A stretch of DNA of 64,000 nt from Site-B1 sp963722665 (lineage in GTDB: Bacteria; Bacteroidota; Bacteroidia; Flavobacteriales; Flavobacteriaceae), in the NCBI GenBank assembly GCA_963722665.1, contig CAVRNW010000009.1, positions 51,384 through 115,383 of the forward strand, written 5' to 3'. Positions within the stretch are counted from its first letter, which is position 1; each line of letters begins with the position of its first letter. The notes beneath the pieces are model-generated. The model was not told where the DNA came from and did no database searches. It saw only the letters and a list, made by a program, of their open reading frames with translations. Shown here in pieces: positions 63,990 through 64,000 of this stretch. The position numbers were made by a program, and so were the translations under genes.

Positions 63990-64000
63990 ATTCTATTTTT

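Larger units (their letters stand above)
59422..64000 (-). repeat. Right arm of the diverged inverted repeat
   Basis: Minus-strand copy of 54616-59400, carrying MBOAT, wecB, cysN, cysD and cysC. Many differences from the left arm are synonymous codon changes (clear in cysN and cysC), which random sequencing error would not give. The last about 50 bases again match the left arm exactly, so the repeat probably extends past the window. Confidence 0.9.

Noticed and set aside
54616..64000. A composite transposon or genomic island bounded by inverted repeats
   Set aside because: No transposase, integrase or target-site duplication is seen, and the repeats are the whole gene set meeting head to head with only a 21-base loop.

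Overview
The window is AT-rich DNA from a member of the Bacteroidota, most likely a Flavobacteriaceae species. The support is: several TAnnTTTG-type -7 promoter elements, the gene content (DUF4349, DUF4175, DUF4837, a GH3-family acyl-adenylating protein, a glutamate-cysteine-ligase-like CBS protein, many Cys-lipobox lipoproteins), and short intergenic palindromes of a type common in flavobacteria. No phage, transposase, CRISPR array or rRNA is visible. The only RNA gene seen is one tRNA-Cys.

Layout. 0-5.8 kb: 3' end of a 2-oxoacid:ferredoxin oxidoreductase beta subunit, a CPA1 cation/proton antiporter, and a translationally coupled universal stress protein/SulP transporter pair. 5.8-10.2 kb: a metallo-beta-lactamase hydrolase and two cell-envelope lipoprotein peptidases (S8 and M1). 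10.2-13.2 kb: a two-gene minus-strand operon joining a GCS2-like ligase with CBS domains to a succinylglutamate-desuccinylase-like amidohydrolase. 13.3-17.1 kb: rnpA, a DUF4349 lipoprotein, an S41 peptidase and an OmpA protein. 17.1-20.0 kb: rpiB, a zinc-type CDF transporter, an ElaA-type acetyltransferase and a MORN-like secreted protein, with a 500-bp AT-rich desert. 20.2-30.6 kb: RNase R, a DUF2807 protein, a LysE exporter, tRNA-Cys with tandem partial copies, folB, glnS, an SPFH protein, a beta-barrel protein and gltX. 31-38 kb: a DUF4175 protein, ybeY, mnmG flanked by two parS-like palindromes, and a methyltransferase. 38-49.9 kb: an OmpH lipoprotein, DoxX, a lipid kinase, holB, pgk, MltD, DUF4837, TatA, an M23 peptidase, GH3 and a DUF6909-like protein.

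49.9-64 kb is a surface-polysaccharide/sulfate-activation locus: Wzz-like chain-length protein, gmd and fcl (GDP-fucose), cysQ, a DUF2061 protein, cysC, cysD, a GxxExxY protein, cysN, wecB and the start of an MBOAT O-acyltransferase. At about 59.41 kb the sequence turns back on itself. The segment cysC-cysD-cysN-wecB-MBOAT is repeated in inverted orientation to the window end, but as a diverged copy with many synonymous differences, and the GxxExxY gene is replaced by a purine-rich low-complexity stretch.

Single- or two-base frameshifts break folB and the DUF4175 gene once or twice and become dense after 50 kb. Many lie in homopolymers or short repeats, so the simplest reading is a long-read assembly with imperfect polishing, with the terminal inverted copy being either a misjoin of two related strains or a real diverged inverted duplication. 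Gene functions are read from recognisable motifs. No database search was run.
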